Assembly (NCBI GenBank): GCA_011525385.1
Contig: WTGF01000069.1
Location: 1-64,000, forward strand
Direction: 5' to 3'
Source: Chloroflexota bacterium
GTDB taxonomy: Bacteria > Chloroflexota > Anaerolineae > Aggregatilineales > Phototrophicaceae
DNA length: 64,000 nt
The notes beneath the pieces are model-generated. The model was not told the DNA's origin, ran no database searches, and saw only the letters and a program-made list of their open reading frames with translations. A program made the position numbers and the translations under genes. This document shows, piece after piece, positions 33,056-41,771 of the stretch (the first letter of the stretch is position 1; the number at the start of each line of letters is the position of its first letter).

Positions 33056-34213
33056 ATGAAAATCAGCAATGTCAGTACCATGGTGATGGGTACGCCCTGG
33101 CGCAATCTGCTCTTCGTCAAAGTGGAAACGGATGAGGGCTTGGTAGGCTGGGCTGAGGCGCGTCCGGTTGGCGGCGTGGGACCGGTGATCGGCTACCTCA
33201 ACGAATCTGTGCCGGATTTCGCCCTGGGCCGCGATCCCTTCAACACCGAGGACATGACCTACCGCATGCTGCGCGAGACCTACGGGCGCGCCGGCGAGAT
33301 CGCCATGACCGGCATCGCCCTGTTGGAGATCGCTTGTTGGGATATCGTAGGCAAGGCGCTGGGACAGCCGGTTTATCGCCTGCTGGGCGGGGCAGTTCGC
33401 GACAAGATCAAAGCCTATGCCAATGGCTGGTACCGCGTGGAGCGAACACCTGAAGCCTGGCACGCAGCCGCCAAAGAAGTCACCGACAAGGGGTATCGCG
33501 CGCTGAAGTTCGACCCCTTTGGCAGCGGCTTCTATGAATTCACGCGCGAGGAAAAACTGTTGTCAGTGGCGCTGGTAGAAGCGGTCTACGATGCCGTAGG
33601 ACCCGATGTCGAGCTCTTGATTGAAATGCATGGCCGCTTCAACCCGGTGACGGCGACTGAGATCATCCGCGATCTTGCGGAGTTTCGACCCGCCTGGGTG
33701 GAAGAGCCAGTGCCACCGGAGAATTTGCGCGCGTTGCGTGACGTTCGGGAAGTCGCTCTTGCTTTGGGCATCCCGGTAGCGACCGGCGAACGCATCCACA
33801 CGCCTTATGAATATCGCGACCTGTTCGAGTTGGGCGCCGCCGATATCATCCAAACCGATACCACGCACTTCGGCGGCATCATGAATATGAAGAAACTGGC
33901 CGGCACGGCCGAAATGTATTACGTTCTGGTCGCGCCGCATAACGTGGGCGGACCCTGTTCGACCATGGCGTCGCTGGCAGTGGCCGCGACCACGCCCAAC
34001 TTCAAAATCCAGGAGTACTTCAACGATTTTGCCGATCCGCCGGTCAAAGCAGTGGGCCTGGGCATGCCGGAAGTTGTGGACGGCTATTTCCCGTTGCCGG
34101 ACAAGCCCGGTCTTGGCGTCGACATCGACGAGGAGATCATCGCCGAATTCCCCCAGCGCGAGACGGATTTCAATCTGTTCAGCGACGATTGGCATCGGCG
34201 CGATTTGAAGTGA
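33056..34213 (+). CDS. Enolase-superfamily (mandelate racemase/muconate lactonizing) dehydratase
   Basis: 385 residues. N-terminal capping domain, then the barrel. Metal-ligand strands are visible as LLIEMHGRF, WVEEPVPPEN and ATGERIHTPY. IIQTDTTHFGGIMNMKKLAG and VAPHNVGGPCSTMASL follow, close to the pattern of galactonate-dehydratase-like members. The conserved APH motif supplies the likely catalytic His. It would remove water from a sugar acid in the cytoplasm. The exact substrate is not fixed. The neighbouring barrel protein may act in the same pathway. Confidence 0.85.
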   Translation: MKISNVSTMVMGTPWRNLLFVKVETDEGLVGWAEARPVGGVGPVIGYLNESVPDFALGRDPFNTEDMTYRMLRETYGRAGEIAMTGIALLEIACWDIVGKALGQPVYRLLGGAVRDKIKAYANGWYRVERTPEAWHAAAKEVTDKGYRALKFDPFGSGFYEFTREEKLLSVALVEAVYDAVGPDVELLIEMHGRFNPVTATEIIRDLAEFRPAWVEEPVPPENLRALRDVREVALALGIPVATGERIHTPYEYRDLFELGAADIIQTDTTHFGGIMNMKKLAGTAEMYYVLVAPHNVGGPCSTMASLAVAATTPNFKIQEYFNDFADPPVKAVGLGMPEVVDGYFPLPDKPGLGVDIDEEIIAEFPQRETDFNLFSDDWHRRDLK

Positions 34214-34233
34214 GGGAGTCCTGGCGCGCCTGT

Positions 34234-34806
34234 TTAGGCCTTTTCAAAACTGATATCGAGATAGACCTGCGCCAACGGCAACTCGCAATGGAGCGCCGGC
34301 AAGGCAATGACATCATCCAGGCTGGTATACTCCTGTAAGAGCCACCTTTCTTCGGCGCGGGTGCAGAGCTCGGCGTGGACGCGATCCTGGTCGATGATGA
34401 GATAGGCTTCAATCGACGGCACAGCAAAGTAATAATCGCGCTTGTCGACGCGATCGCGCCTATCCGAAGACGAGGATGTCACTTCGACCACAAAAACTGG
34501 ATTGAGCAAGCTGAGTTCGCTTTCGTCCTCATAGGCTGCTTCGCCGCGTACGACGCTCAGATCTGGATATACGTATCGCGATGCTGCGGCTTGAACGCGC
34601 ATATCGCTATTATAGATCTTATAATCCGGGCGATTCACCCGGCTGCCAAGGCTGAGCAGGATATTGACTTTTATGATGCTATGATCGCCCGTTCCTCCCG
34701 TCATCTCGATGATTTCTCCGTCAATGTATTCGTGTTTGAGTTCCTGCCGCTCTTCCCACTCGAGATAGTCGGCGACGGTCATCCTGCGCTCTCTTTGGAT
34801 TGCCAT
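34234..34806 (-). CDS. Uma2-family restriction-endonuclease-like protein
   Basis: 190 residues, the normal size of DUF820/Uma2 proteins. Signatures: MTVADYLEWEERQELKHEYI, DGEIIEMTGGTGDHSIIKVN, YPDLSVVRGEA, PVFVVEVTSSSSDRRDRVDK and KRDYYFAVPSIEAYLIID. The D..E.K-like catalytic pattern of the PD-(D/E)XK fold is present (PDLS, EVTS, DKRDYY). These proteins are greatly expanded in Chloroflexota and cyanobacteria; biological role is not established. Confidence 0.9.
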   Translation of the reverse strand: MAIQRERRMTVADYLEWEERQELKHEYIDGEIIEMTGGTGDHSIIKVNILLSLGSRVNRPDYKIYNSDMRVQAAASRYVYPDLSVVRGEAAYEDESELSLLNPVFVVEVTSSSSDRRDRVDKRDYYFAVPSIEAYLIIDQDRVHAELCTRAEERWLLQEYTSLDDVIALPALHCELPLAQVYLDISFEKA

Positions 34807-34880
34807 GTCAAACCTCGACTGATTTCACTTTAATAGGAGACAGTATAACATGTGGCGATTGCAACAGCGGCGCGGAGACC

Positions 34881-36263
34881 TCAGCCATCCGCCAAAATGC
34901 GATCCACCGAATCCGCCAACTCGCGAAGATTGTTGACCATAAAGACATTGTCGGCGACCATGCTGTATTCCCACATGTCGCTGTCCCCGCTGCCCCACTG
35001 ACGGCGTGGCTCGGGGCAAAACCAGATCATTCGCCTTCCTTTGCGCTGCATATCCTGCGCGATATCGAGACGCGGATCGTTGTAATTGTTGCGCCCGTCG
35101 CCGAAGAAGAGGATGGTCGAGCGGCTGTCGATCAAATGCATATGCTCGTTGTTGAAGGTGTTCAGGCTGTTGCCCAGGTCGGTGCTGTAATAGCCCGGCG
35201 GGTTTTCCATCATGATTCGAGCCACGGCTTCCCGCGGCGGCAATTCCGCCAGCGTGGTGCTGACATCGACCAAATCATGAATGAAAATGAAGCTGTGAGT
35301 GCGCCGCACCTGGTCGCTCAATTCGTAAACCATGGTCAGCAGGAATTCCACCGCGTAACGCATTGAAGTGCTCAAATCGCAAATGAGAACCAGCGTGGGT
35401 TTCTTGTGGCGCACCCGGAATTGCACTTCCATCGGCACACCGCCATAACGCATGTTCTTGCGGATCGTTTTGCGCGGATCAAAGCGGCCAGACTTGGCGC
35501 GCTTCTGGCGCAGAGCAGCGCGGGTGCGCAGGCGCGCTGCCAGGCGACGAATCTCCTCGCGGATGTCGTCAATATCGGCGCTGCTTAAGCGCTGCAACGG
35601 CACGTCCAGCAGGTCAGGCCGGTCGCGCGGTTCGCGCTCGGCCATTTGTTCCGCCAGTGTAGCGCCCACATGCTGCGAAATCTGCTCGGACAAGCCGCCC
35701 ATATTCTCGCGCAAGAGCGATTCCAATTCCCCCAGCGCTTCTTCGCTCATACCCATAGCCGCCAGTTCTTCCAGAATATCGTCGAGCAGGCGATCCATTT
35801 GGGTCAACCCGGCTTGGCGATTCATGCGCCGCTCGAACCAGGGACGCATATACATCTCGTCGCCCCCCGGCAGGCCCGAAGCATCACCCAGTTGCTGCAG
35901 CTCTTCTTCGCTAAACTCGCGGCCTTCCAATAGTCGTTCCAGCAGGTCGCGCAAGGCATCCAGGTTGCCCATCAGTGAATCCATCGCCTCTTGCAAGAGT
36001 TGCTGCTGTTCCTCTTCCAGTTGATCGAGGATATTCTGCAAGGGAGGTCTGTTGTTGGAGAAGAAAAGTGGAAAAAAATAGTCGAAGACCGGCTGATGCC
36101 GGTGGTCCTTGACCAAGGTGGCTTTCAAGGTGCTCTTGAACGCCGAAACATCCGTCACGCCCGTGTGGTCAACGCCGAACATAGCGTCTTGACTCTCCGC
36201 CAGCGAGATGCGGACTCCGGCGGCGCGCAGGGCGCGGATGAACTCGACCATTCGCTTTTGCAT
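34881..36263 (-). CDS. CoxE-like VWA-domain protein
   Basis: 460 residues. N-terminal MVEFIRALRAAGVRISLAES and DVSAFKSTLKATLVKD are the usual CoxE-type start. A long Glu/Gln/Leu-rich region (80-200) follows, then a von Willebrand A domain from about 288 with MIDAS D296-L-S-T-S300 and later TILFFGDGRNNYNDPRLDI. These proteins work with a MoxR-family ATPase as a metal-dependent chaperone pair, as in carbon monoxide dehydrogenase maturation (CoxD/CoxE). A fitting MoxR ATPase is encoded at 45823-46785, about 10 kb away and on the other strand. Confidence 0.85.
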   Translation of the reverse strand: MQKRMVEFIRALRAAGVRISLAESQDAMFGVDHTGVTDVSAFKSTLKATLVKDHRHQPVFDYFFPLFFSNNRPPLQNILDQLEEEQQQLLQEAMDSLMGNLDALRDLLERLLEGREFSEEELQQLGDASGLPGGDEMYMRPWFERRMNRQAGLTQMDRLLDDILEELAAMGMSEEALGELESLLRENMGGLSEQISQHVGATLAEQMAEREPRDRPDLLDVPLQRLSSADIDDIREEIRRLAARLRTRAALRQKRAKSGRFDPRKTIRKNMRYGGVPMEVQFRVRHKKPTLVLICDLSTSMRYAVEFLLTMVYELSDQVRRTHSFIFIHDLVDVSTTLAELPPREAVARIMMENPPGYYSTDLGNSLNTFNNEHMHLIDSRSTILFFGDGRNNYNDPRLDIAQDMQRKGRRMIWFCPEPRRQWGSGDSDMWEYSMVADNVFMVNNLRELADSVDRILADG

Positions 36264-36356
36264 GGGCGCAAGCCTTGCTGCTTGACGGCGACAATATGGT
36301 CTCTTAAATGGTAGACGATTTTGCCCGCTGCGGCAAATTTTCTTGCGTACGGGCGC

Positions 36357-36668
36357 TCACCGGGCTTCCGGCTTCAATTCGACCACCAGGCCATTGCTCC
36401 AGCCATATTTCTTGTCCATCTTGGCTTTGACCGCCGCCAGCAGTTGCGCGTCGCCCGGTAGAGACGCCCTGCCTGGCGCTACTGTGCTGTCAAGCCGAAA
36501 GCTGATTGACGGATTCGCTCGGATATTCCGCACCCAATGAGACGCTTCGCGTTTTTCTGACACCAAATAATAACAACCTCGATGTTCGACGTACCAGATT
36601 TCGATCTCGTGTGGCCTCCCGGTCTTGTGCCCGATGGTGGTCAAGTAGAGATATTTGCCTGCGCTCAT
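36357..36668 (-). CDS. Small deazaflavin/FMN-dependent nitroreductase-like protein
   Basis: 103 residues from the ATG at 36668. YLYLTTIGHKTGRPHEIEIW and YYLVSEKREASHWVRNIRAN are the nucleotide-binding features of the split-barrel DDN/pyridoxamine-oxidase-like family (TxGrKSGrprev-type motif). Probably binds F420 or flavin. A larger relative is at 46896-47519. Physiological substrate unknown. Confidence 0.75.
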   Translation of the reverse strand: MSAGKYLYLTTIGHKTGRPHEIEIWYVEHRGCYYLVSEKREASHWVRNIRANPSISFRLDSTVAPGRASLPGDAQLLAAVKAKMDKKYGWSNGLVVELKPEAR

Positions 36669-36785
36669 AGCTGCACCCGTATCCCTTGAGGTCTTGCATA
36701 ACAACGTTGCTTCGAATATTCTTGTTGCTTGCTGCTATCGTGGCAACGGCATATATCTTTGCCGCTCGCGCTATCGAGAAGAATA

Positions 36786-37307
36786 ATGCAAATATCCATC
36801 CGACGCGAATTACCTGAAGATATCAAGGAAATCCACGCCCTCGAAGCTGAAGCCTTCGGCTGCCGCCTGCAAGCCGACATTGTCGATCGCTTGCGCGATG
36901 ACGGAGCCTTGTGGCTGTCGCAGGTCGCGCTTGTCGACGATCGCATAGTCGGGCACGCTGCCTACAGCCTGGTCGAGATTTCCCACAACAGCAACAATTG
37001 GCATTTCCCGGCCTTGGGGCCCATCGCTGTTGCACCTGCCTATCAAAGGCAAGGTATCGGCAGCGCCTTGATTCGCGCGGGTTTTGAGGTTGTGGGAGAG
37101 GCGGGCTTTGGGCTGCTGTTTCTGGTCGGGAGTCCCAACTATTACCCCCGCTTTGGTTTCCAGCCAGCGCTTCCGCTTGGGTTCACCTCGGACTACGTCA
37201 AGCCGGGCGGGCGGCACGAACATTTTATGGCGCTCGTTCTGGATCAAAGCCTGATTGGCTCTGTACGCGGCCACATGCGCTTTCACGGGGCATTCCCGGA
37301 CCCTTGA
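36786..37307 (+). CDS. GNAT N-acetyltransferase, YhbS-like
   Basis: 173 residues from ATG 36786 (GAGAAGAATA upstream). ISIRRELPEDIKEIHALEAE is the N-terminal helix; LGPIAVAPAYQRQGIGSALI is the acetyl-CoA loop (Q/RxxGxG); FLVGSPNYYPRFGFQPA matches the YhbS-type Y(Y)xRFGF motif. Cytoplasmic acetyltransferase of unknown acceptor. Confidence 0.88.
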   Translation: MQISIRRELPEDIKEIHALEAEAFGCRLQADIVDRLRDDGALWLSQVALVDDRIVGHAAYSLVEISHNSNNWHFPALGPIAVAPAYQRQGIGSALIRAGFEVVGEAGFGLLFLVGSPNYYPRFGFQPALPLGFTSDYVKPGGRHEHFMALVLDQSLIGSVRGHMRFHGAFPDP

Positions 37308-37409
37308 CCGCATACCCGTCTCGTCAGTCGCGTGGTGCCTTTGCCGATGCAGCTAGCAGACGAGTGATGCCACGCGAATGTGGAAAACCGTTCGTCCCCG
37401 GTCGTGGAT

Positions 37410-37814
37410 TCAGATTGGCGAGAGCACAGATTCGATTTCCTCGGCGGCCTTTTGCGCGGCGAACAAGACTTGAGCGAGATTGGCGTCAGAAGCAACCAGA
37501 ACGGCCAGCGATACCTCCCCCACCGGAAAGGACAACATTGTACCGGCCTCCCCCTCCAAGACCAGGCGCCCCGGTTTGCCTTGGGCCAGCCGATGCATAG
37601 TTCGCTCCCCGGCGCCGGTTAGCGAAGCTGCCAGCGCCGCCAACTCAGTGCTCTCAATCATTTGCCCAGGACCGTTTCCGTCCCCATCAACCGGGTAACT
37701 GGCAACAGGTAAACCTTCTTCAGTGACAATCACGCAGCACTTGACCTGCTCAACCACCAGGCACAGCACTTGCAAAATAGTCTCGAGCGCATGACTGCGG
37801 TCTTCGCCTTTCAT
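37410..37814 (-). CDS. Roadblock/LC7-domain protein
   Basis: 134 residues from the ATG at 37814. ETILQVLCLVVEQVKCCVIV, TEEGLPVASYPVDGDGNGPG, then ELAALAASLTGAGERTMHRL and a final LAVLVASDANLAQVLFAAQK are the usual roadblock strand-helix pattern (DxxGlpva-type turn). These small dimers regulate Ras-like GTPases; no GTPase gene is adjacent here. Confidence 0.75.
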   Translation of the reverse strand: MKGEDRSHALETILQVLCLVVEQVKCCVIVTEEGLPVASYPVDGDGNGPGQMIESTELAALAASLTGAGERTMHRLAQGKPGRLVLEGEAGTMLSFPVGEVSLAVLVASDANLAQVLFAAQKAAEEIESVLSPI

Positions 37815-38041
37815 GGGTCTTTCGCATGCCTGCAACTGCTTAAACGCGTACAAGAGCAGTATAGCCCAAGGTCTGCGGGCGCTCAAGCGAAGTGAGCGGC
37901 TAACTGCTAGGTTTGACAACTCTGCCGATGTCTTGCAACACATACGAGTAAAGCGGCATACGACGGGGAGAAGCCACTCTTCTTCGCTTCATGCGCCTGA
38001 CATGATTGCAGACTATCGGCGAAAAAACAGGCGCCAACAGG

Positions 38042-38047
38042 TATAAT
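38042..38047 (+). promoter_or_regulatory. Candidate -10 ahead of tsaE
   Basis: A consensus TATAAT about 30 bases before the tsaE start codon; no good -35 at standard spacing. Confidence 0.35.
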
Positions 38048-38077
38048 TGCCAGGGTGAATGGGGGCGGGAGACCGCA

Positions 38078-38587
38078 ATGTCTGTCCAGCGGCGATATCA
38101 ATTGGAGTTCACCAGCAGCAGTCCGCAGCATACGGAAAGTCTGGGCCGATTACTCGGACAGTTGCTGCACGCCGATGATGTGATCTGCCTTTCCGGCGAT
38201 TTGGGCGCCGGGAAAACGATTTATAGCCGCGGAATCGGCGCCGGGTGGGGCGCGGCCATACCTTTGACCAGTCCGACCTTCAACCTAGTACACGAACACA
38301 GGCGCGCCATCGATGATGCCCGTCTTTTTCATATTGATTGTTACCGCATCAGCGGCCCCGGCGATGCGGATTCGATCGGATTGGATGACATCCTGGATAG
38401 TAAGGCGACGGCGCTCCTGGAATGGCCCGAGCGCATCCAGGCGGTATTGCCCCCGGCGCGCCTCTGGATCGACATCCTCGACGGCGGAGGAGCGCAGCGC
38501 CATTTCGTCTTTCAAGCTTGCGGCGAACGCTATGTGACGCTTCTTGATCGCTATCGACAACTCGTCGGTGGCATCACGATCATGTAG
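38078..38587 (+). CDS. tsaE: tRNA threonylcarbamoyladenosine biosynthesis ATPase TsaE
   Basis: 169 residues from the ATG at 38078. Walker A GDLGAGKT, LTSPTFNLVHEH, FHIDCYRISGPGDADSIGLD and ALLEWPERI are the full TsaE (YjeE) motif set. TsaE drives the turnover of the TsaB-TsaD complex that makes t6A37 in ANN-decoding tRNAs. tsaB follows directly; tsaC and tsaD are not in the window. Confidence 0.93.
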   Translation: MSVQRRYQLEFTSSSPQHTESLGRLLGQLLHADDVICLSGDLGAGKTIYSRGIGAGWGAAIPLTSPTFNLVHEHRRAIDDARLFHIDCYRISGPGDADSIGLDDILDSKATALLEWPERIQAVLPPARLWIDILDGGGAQRHFVFQACGERYVTLLDRYRQLVGGITIM

Positions 38588-38635
38588 ACAGCCGCTCGCG
38601 CGGACGGATGGACTATAAACGAAGAGAGAGAGTCG

Positions 38636-39310
38636 ATGTTGCTGGCAATTGACACCGCCACTCGCTTATTGAGCCTTGCGCTCCACGACGGCGACCGCCT
38701 GCTGGCCGAGAGCACATTTGCGGTCGGCAGAAAACATAGCGCGGTCCTAGCGCTCTTGATCAAGCAGATGCTGACGCAAACAGACACGGCGACCAGCGAC
38801 ATAACCTCGCTGGCGGTTTCGGTTGGTCCAGGCTCGTATACAGGACTGCGAATAGGCGTCGCTTTGGCAAAGGGCATGGCGGCCGCCCGCGATCTGCCAC
38901 TCGTGCCTGTGACCACGCTCGACACGATCGCCGCGGCTGCCGGGGCAGCGAATCGCTCGCTCCCTTTGATCGCGGCCGTACCCGCTGGGCGCAGCCGGGT
39001 CATTTGGGCGGTCTATAACTGTGAGGGCGACGCCTGGCGCATCTCGGGCGAAATGAAACTGGGAAGCTGGGATGAATTGCTCGCCGCCTGCGACATGCCC
39101 TGTACGCTTACCGGCGAGATCGATAAAGACGGGCTGCAGAAAGTACACATGGCGCGTGACGCAGGTGGACGAATCACGCTGCTTTCGCCGGCGGAGCGAT
39201 TCCGACGCGCCGGTTATATGGCGCAGATCGCCTGGAAAGGACTGCGCCACGATGACAACAGATCGTATCCAGCCGATCAGGTGATGCCGATCTATCTTAA
39301 GTCGCCTTGA
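38636..39310 (+). CDS. tsaB: t6A biosynthesis scaffold TsaB
   Basis: 224 residues. MLLAIDTATRLLSLALHDGD, KHSAVLALLIKQML, VSVGPGSYTGLRIGVALAKG and VPVTTLDTIAAAAG are the diagnostic TsaB motifs. The C-terminal part is diverged, as usual. It follows tsaE by 48 bases, so one operon. TsaB dimerises with TsaD and recruits TsaE. Confidence 0.93.
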   Translation: MLLAIDTATRLLSLALHDGDRLLAESTFAVGRKHSAVLALLIKQMLTQTDTATSDITSLAVSVGPGSYTGLRIGVALAKGMAAARDLPLVPVTTLDTIAAAAGAANRSLPLIAAVPAGRSRVIWAVYNCEGDAWRISGEMKLGSWDELLAACDMPCTLTGEIDKDGLQKVHMARDAGGRITLLSPAERFRRAGYMAQIAWKGLRHDDNRSYPADQVMPIYLKSP

Positions 39311-39348
39311 CGATCTACGGCGACAGGACATCCAAGGAGGCCTCAGAC

Positions 39349-40872
39349 ATGAAAGACATTTTGGAAAGACTTGGCATCAGCGAAGTGAACGCCGGCGTCT
39401 GCTGCGGCGTCGATAACTGGATCCGCGATCCGCAGGGCGCGGTGCTGCAGTCGATCAACCCTGCCAATAACGAGGTCATCGCCTCCGTTGTGCAAGGCAC
39501 TGTCCATAGCTACGAGGGAGCGGTAGCGGCTGCTCAAGCAGGCTTTGCGCAATGGCGCGCGCTGCCGGCGCCGAAGCGTGGAGAACTCATCCGCGATCTG
39601 GGCAATGCCCTGCGCGAATACAAAGAGCCCCTGGGCGAACTGGTCACATTGGAAAATGGCAAGATCCGCACCGAAGGCTTGGGTGAAGTGCAAGAGATGA
39701 TCGACATCTGCGACTTCGCTGTGGGCTTGTCGCGACAGCTTTATGGCTTAACCATGCATTCGGAGCGCCCCGGTCATCGCATGTACGAGCAATGGCACCC
39801 GCTAGGACCGATTGGTATCATCACCGCCTTCAATTTTCCGGTAGCGGTCTGGTCCTGGAATGCGGCCATCGCGGCTGTCTGCGGCGATACGATGATATGG
39901 AAGCCGTCGCCGACGACGCCTTTGACAGCGATTGCGATACAGCAGATCTGCAATCGGGTGATGGCGAAGCATGGCCTTACCGGCGTCTTCAATCTGGTTA
40001 TCGGCGACAATGACATGATTGGCGAGCGGATGATCCGCGATGAACGCCTCCCGTTGATCAGCTTTACCGGCTCGATCCGCGTGGGCAGGCATGTAGCCCA
40101 AGCGGTAGCCGGGCGCCTGGGGCGCTGCATTCTGGAACTGGGAGGTAATAATGGCATTGTCGTCAGCGCCGACGCGGACCTGGACATGGCGATCCGCGCC
40201 ATTCTTTTTGGCGCCGTCGGAACTGCTGGACAGCGCTGCACCACCACGCGCCGGCTGATTGTGGAGTACTCGGTCATCGACGAACTTTGTGATCGACTCG
40301 TTCGAGCGTACCAGTCCGTGACAGTTGGCGACCCTATGACGGAGGGCGTGCTGCTGGGTCCGCTAATCAGCGGCCGCGCGGTTGACATAATGATGGAAGC
40401 GATTGACAGGGCCAGGGCGGAAGGCGGGCGCGTGTTGACGGGCGGAGGAAAGTTATCGGCGATCGGCAAAAACTACGTTGAGCCGACCATCATTCGTATG
40501 CCGCGGCAAACGCCTCTGGTCTGCGAAGAGACTTTCGCGCCGATCCTGTATGTTATGACGTATGAAACGCTGGACGAGGCCATCGCCATGCATAACGCGG
40601 TGCCCCAGGGACTTTCCAGCGCGATGTTCACGCGCGATCTACTGGCGGCGGAACGCTTTCTGTCTCATGCCGGTTCCGATTGTGGCATCGCCAACATCAA
40701 CATCGGGACTAGCGGCGCGGAGATCGGCGGCGCATTCGGCGGCGAAAAAGATACCGGCGGCGGTCGCGAATCCGGCTCCGATGCCTGGAAGGCTTATATG
40801 CGCCGGCAGACCAATACCATCAACTACTCCAGCGAATTGCCGCTGGCGCAAGGAGTCGAGTTTGATGTCTGA
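39349..40872 (+). CDS. Aldehyde dehydrogenase, antiquitin type (alpha-aminoadipic semialdehyde/P6C dehydrogenase)
   Basis: 507 residues from the ATG at 39349, which has a perfect AAGGAGG eight bases upstream; the frame extends further 5' but that part overlaps tsaB. GIITAFNFPVAVWSWNAAIA, FTGSIRVGRHVA, catalytic Glu in LELGGNN and catalytic Cys in TAGQRCTTTRRLIVE match ALDH7/antiquitin rather than other ALDH groups. It would oxidise alpha-aminoadipate semialdehyde to alpha-aminoadipate with NAD in lysine catabolism. A related semialdehyde is possible. No other lysine-degradation gene is adjacent. Confidence 0.88.
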   Translation: MKDILERLGISEVNAGVCCGVDNWIRDPQGAVLQSINPANNEVIASVVQGTVHSYEGAVAAAQAGFAQWRALPAPKRGELIRDLGNALREYKEPLGELVTLENGKIRTEGLGEVQEMIDICDFAVGLSRQLYGLTMHSERPGHRMYEQWHPLGPIGIITAFNFPVAVWSWNAAIAAVCGDTMIWKPSPTTPLTAIAIQQICNRVMAKHGLTGVFNLVIGDNDMIGERMIRDERLPLISFTGSIRVGRHVAQAVAGRLGRCILELGGNNGIVVSADADLDMAIRAILFGAVGTAGQRCTTTRRLIVEYSVIDELCDRLVRAYQSVTVGDPMTEGVLLGPLISGRAVDIMMEAIDRARAEGGRVLTGGGKLSAIGKNYVEPTIIRMPRQTPLVCEETFAPILYVMTYETLDEAIAMHNAVPQGLSSAMFTRDLLAAERFLSHAGSDCGIANINIGTSGAEIGGAFGGEKDTGGGRESGSDAWKAYMRRQTNTINYSSELPLAQGVEFDV

Positions 40873-40906
40873 GGCTCGGTAAATCCGGGGCAATGCAACT
40901 GTGGCG

Positions 40907-41674
40907 CTATGACAAGCGCAGATCCCAAGCTTCCAGCGTCGCCATGAATTGATGGGCCGTCATATCGAGATGAACGGGCGTCACGCTGACAAAGTCGCGA
41001 TGAACCGCCCAAATATCGGTACCAATCTCGTCAAAATTGCCGACCGGCGGCTGGCCCTCGACACGGACCACGCCCCCGTCAATGTGATTGAGTTTGTCTC
41101 GGTAAATCCGCACGCCTTGCCGCGTCAGGCGGATGCCGCGCAAGTCTTCAAAACTGGCCACGCCCGGCACGTTGACACTGAGAATCGTCAATGGCGGCAA
41201 TCCCGCTTCCAAGACCTTGCTCGCGATACGAATCGCGATCTCCGCCGCCACCTGATAGTCTTCGACGCAGTCGGCGCGGGCCGCGGCCAGGGATATAGCA
41301 ACGGCAGGCAAGCCATGAATTGCTGCTTCCAAAGCTGCGGTTACGGTACCGCTATAAGTCAGGTCTTGCCCCATGTTTGCGCCGCGATTGATGCCAGAGA
41401 CGACGATATCCGGCTTGTGATCCAGCAAGCCCAACATGGCAACAGCGATACAATCGGCGGGCGATCCGCTGACTGCAAGCGCCGGGATGCCGCTTCCTAC
41501 CTCGCAACGCCGGTACGGAATATCTTTGAAAAGAGTGATCGCGTGACCCGATCCGCTTTGATTGGTCGCTGGAGCGCTGACTCGCACATCGCCCAAGCCG
41601 CGCATGGCCTCCGCCAGCGCTACGATACCGGGCGCATCATAACCATCGTCGTTGGTGACAAGGATAGAGGTCAA
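40907..41674 (-). CDS. surE: 5'/3'-nucleotidase SurE
   Basis: 255 residues with a TTG start at 41674 (AAAGGCGG six bases upstream); another TTG at 41728 is possible. ILVTNDDGYDAPGIVALAEA, ATNQSGSGHAIT, VSGSPADCIAVAM and VVSGINRGANMGQDLTYSGT are the SurE metal-site motifs. Dephosphorylates nucleoside monophosphates in the cytoplasm. It converges with the aldehyde dehydrogenase gene. Confidence 0.93.
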   Translation of the reverse strand: MTSILVTNDDGYDAPGIVALAEAMRGLGDVRVSAPATNQSGSGHAITLFKDIPYRRCEVGSGIPALAVSGSPADCIAVAMLGLLDHKPDIVVSGINRGANMGQDLTYSGTVTAALEAAIHGLPAVAISLAAARADCVEDYQVAAEIAIRIASKVLEAGLPPLTILSVNVPGVASFEDLRGIRLTRQGVRIYRDKLNHIDGGVVRVEGQPPVGNFDEIGTDIWAVHRDFVSVTPVHLDMTAHQFMATLEAWDLRLS

Positions 41675-41771
41675 AGCGGTCCGCCTTTCAGTTGGTGGCA
41701 CAGGAACCGAAAATGTAGGGCAAATCAAGGCAGTTTGCTAGGGCCGAGGATCGCCGCAGCGCTGGCCGCGC